Source: Promethearchaeia archaeon (GTDB taxonomy: Archaea > Asgardarchaeota > Lokiarchaeia > Sigyniarchaeales > SOKP01). From it: a stretch of 5,794 nt of DNA. Position numbers and translations under genes: made by a program. Location: assembly GCA_029856375.1 (NCBI GenBank), contig JAHQWX010000136.1, positions 1-5,794 on the forward strand, written 5' to 3'. The notes beneath the pieces were generated by a model. The model made no database searches, was not told the origin of the DNA, and saw only the letters and a program-made list of their open reading frames with translations. Shown here piece after piece: positions 5,725 to 5,794 of this stretch (positions are counted from its first letter, which is position 1; each line of letters opens with the position of its first letter).

Positions 5725-5794
5725 TTAAAACCTCATAGGGATACCTTCTTTTTGACACTCTAATTTAACTTCTTCGATAGTATATTCGCCATAG
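5725..5794 (-). CDS. hisF: Imidazole glycerol phosphate synthase cyclase subunit HisF, last 22 codons
   Basis: Only the C-terminus is in the window. In the frame ending with TAA at 5727-5725, the minus strand encodes YGEYTIEEVKLECQKEG followed by IPMRF. This matches the usual end of HisF, a helix of the form TIxEVKxxLxxxGIPVR that closes the (beta-alpha)8 barrel. The gene lies three bases before the hisH ATG on the same strand, and HisF is the obligate partner of HisH, so the context supports the call strongly. The short length leaves HisA or a HisF-like paralog as remote alternatives. Confidence 0.78.
   Translation of the reverse strand, partial: YGEYTIEEVKLECQKEGIPMRF

Overview
The window reads as a low-GC prokaryotic chromosome segment, most likely archaeal. 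The supporting signs are T-rich tracts without hairpins at gene ends, AT-rich TATA-like upstream DNA with a leaderless-looking start, and a coenzyme F420 dehydrogenase-type (FrhB/FpoF) module. An Asgard-type or other anaerobic archaeon would fit, but this is inference from style and gene content and no rRNA or marker gene is present to settle it. An F420-using or FrhB-bearing anaerobic bacterium cannot be excluded.

Plus strand, 1-4595: the 3' part of an NADP-type glutamate dehydrogenase (gdhA) is followed by a 163-bp AT-rich gap holding T-tracts and a TATA-like palindrome. Next comes a two-gene operon. Its first gene encodes an NfnA/SudB-type flavoprotein (FAD, [2Fe-2S]). Two bases after its stop, the second gene encodes a 915-residue fusion protein. 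In order, the fusion carries a winged-helix-like N-terminus, two ferredoxin-type [4Fe-4S] motifs, an FrhB/FpoF-like F420-type flavoprotein module, and a complete NfnB/SudA (two [4Fe-4S], FAD, NADPH-binding) module. This is the most interesting object in the window: an Nfn-type transhydrogenase, a family known for flavin-based electron bifurcation between NADH, NADPH and ferredoxin, covalently joined to a third flavin entry point that in other proteins oxidises F420H2.

Minus strand, 5794-4601: the last 22 codons of hisF, then hisH (the two subunits of imidazole glycerol phosphate synthase), then a small five-helix membrane protein of unknown function. The minus-strand genes converge on the fusion gene with only five bases between stop codons.

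How the parts may work together: the Nfn-type complex would interconvert NADPH with NADH, ferredoxin and possibly F420H2, and the adjacent NADP-type glutamate dehydrogenase is a natural consumer of that NADPH for ammonium assimilation. HisH uses glutamine nitrogen, so nitrogen metabolism lies on both sides, but a functional link between the two strands is only circumstantial. No RNA genes, mobile elements or CRISPR arrays were seen.
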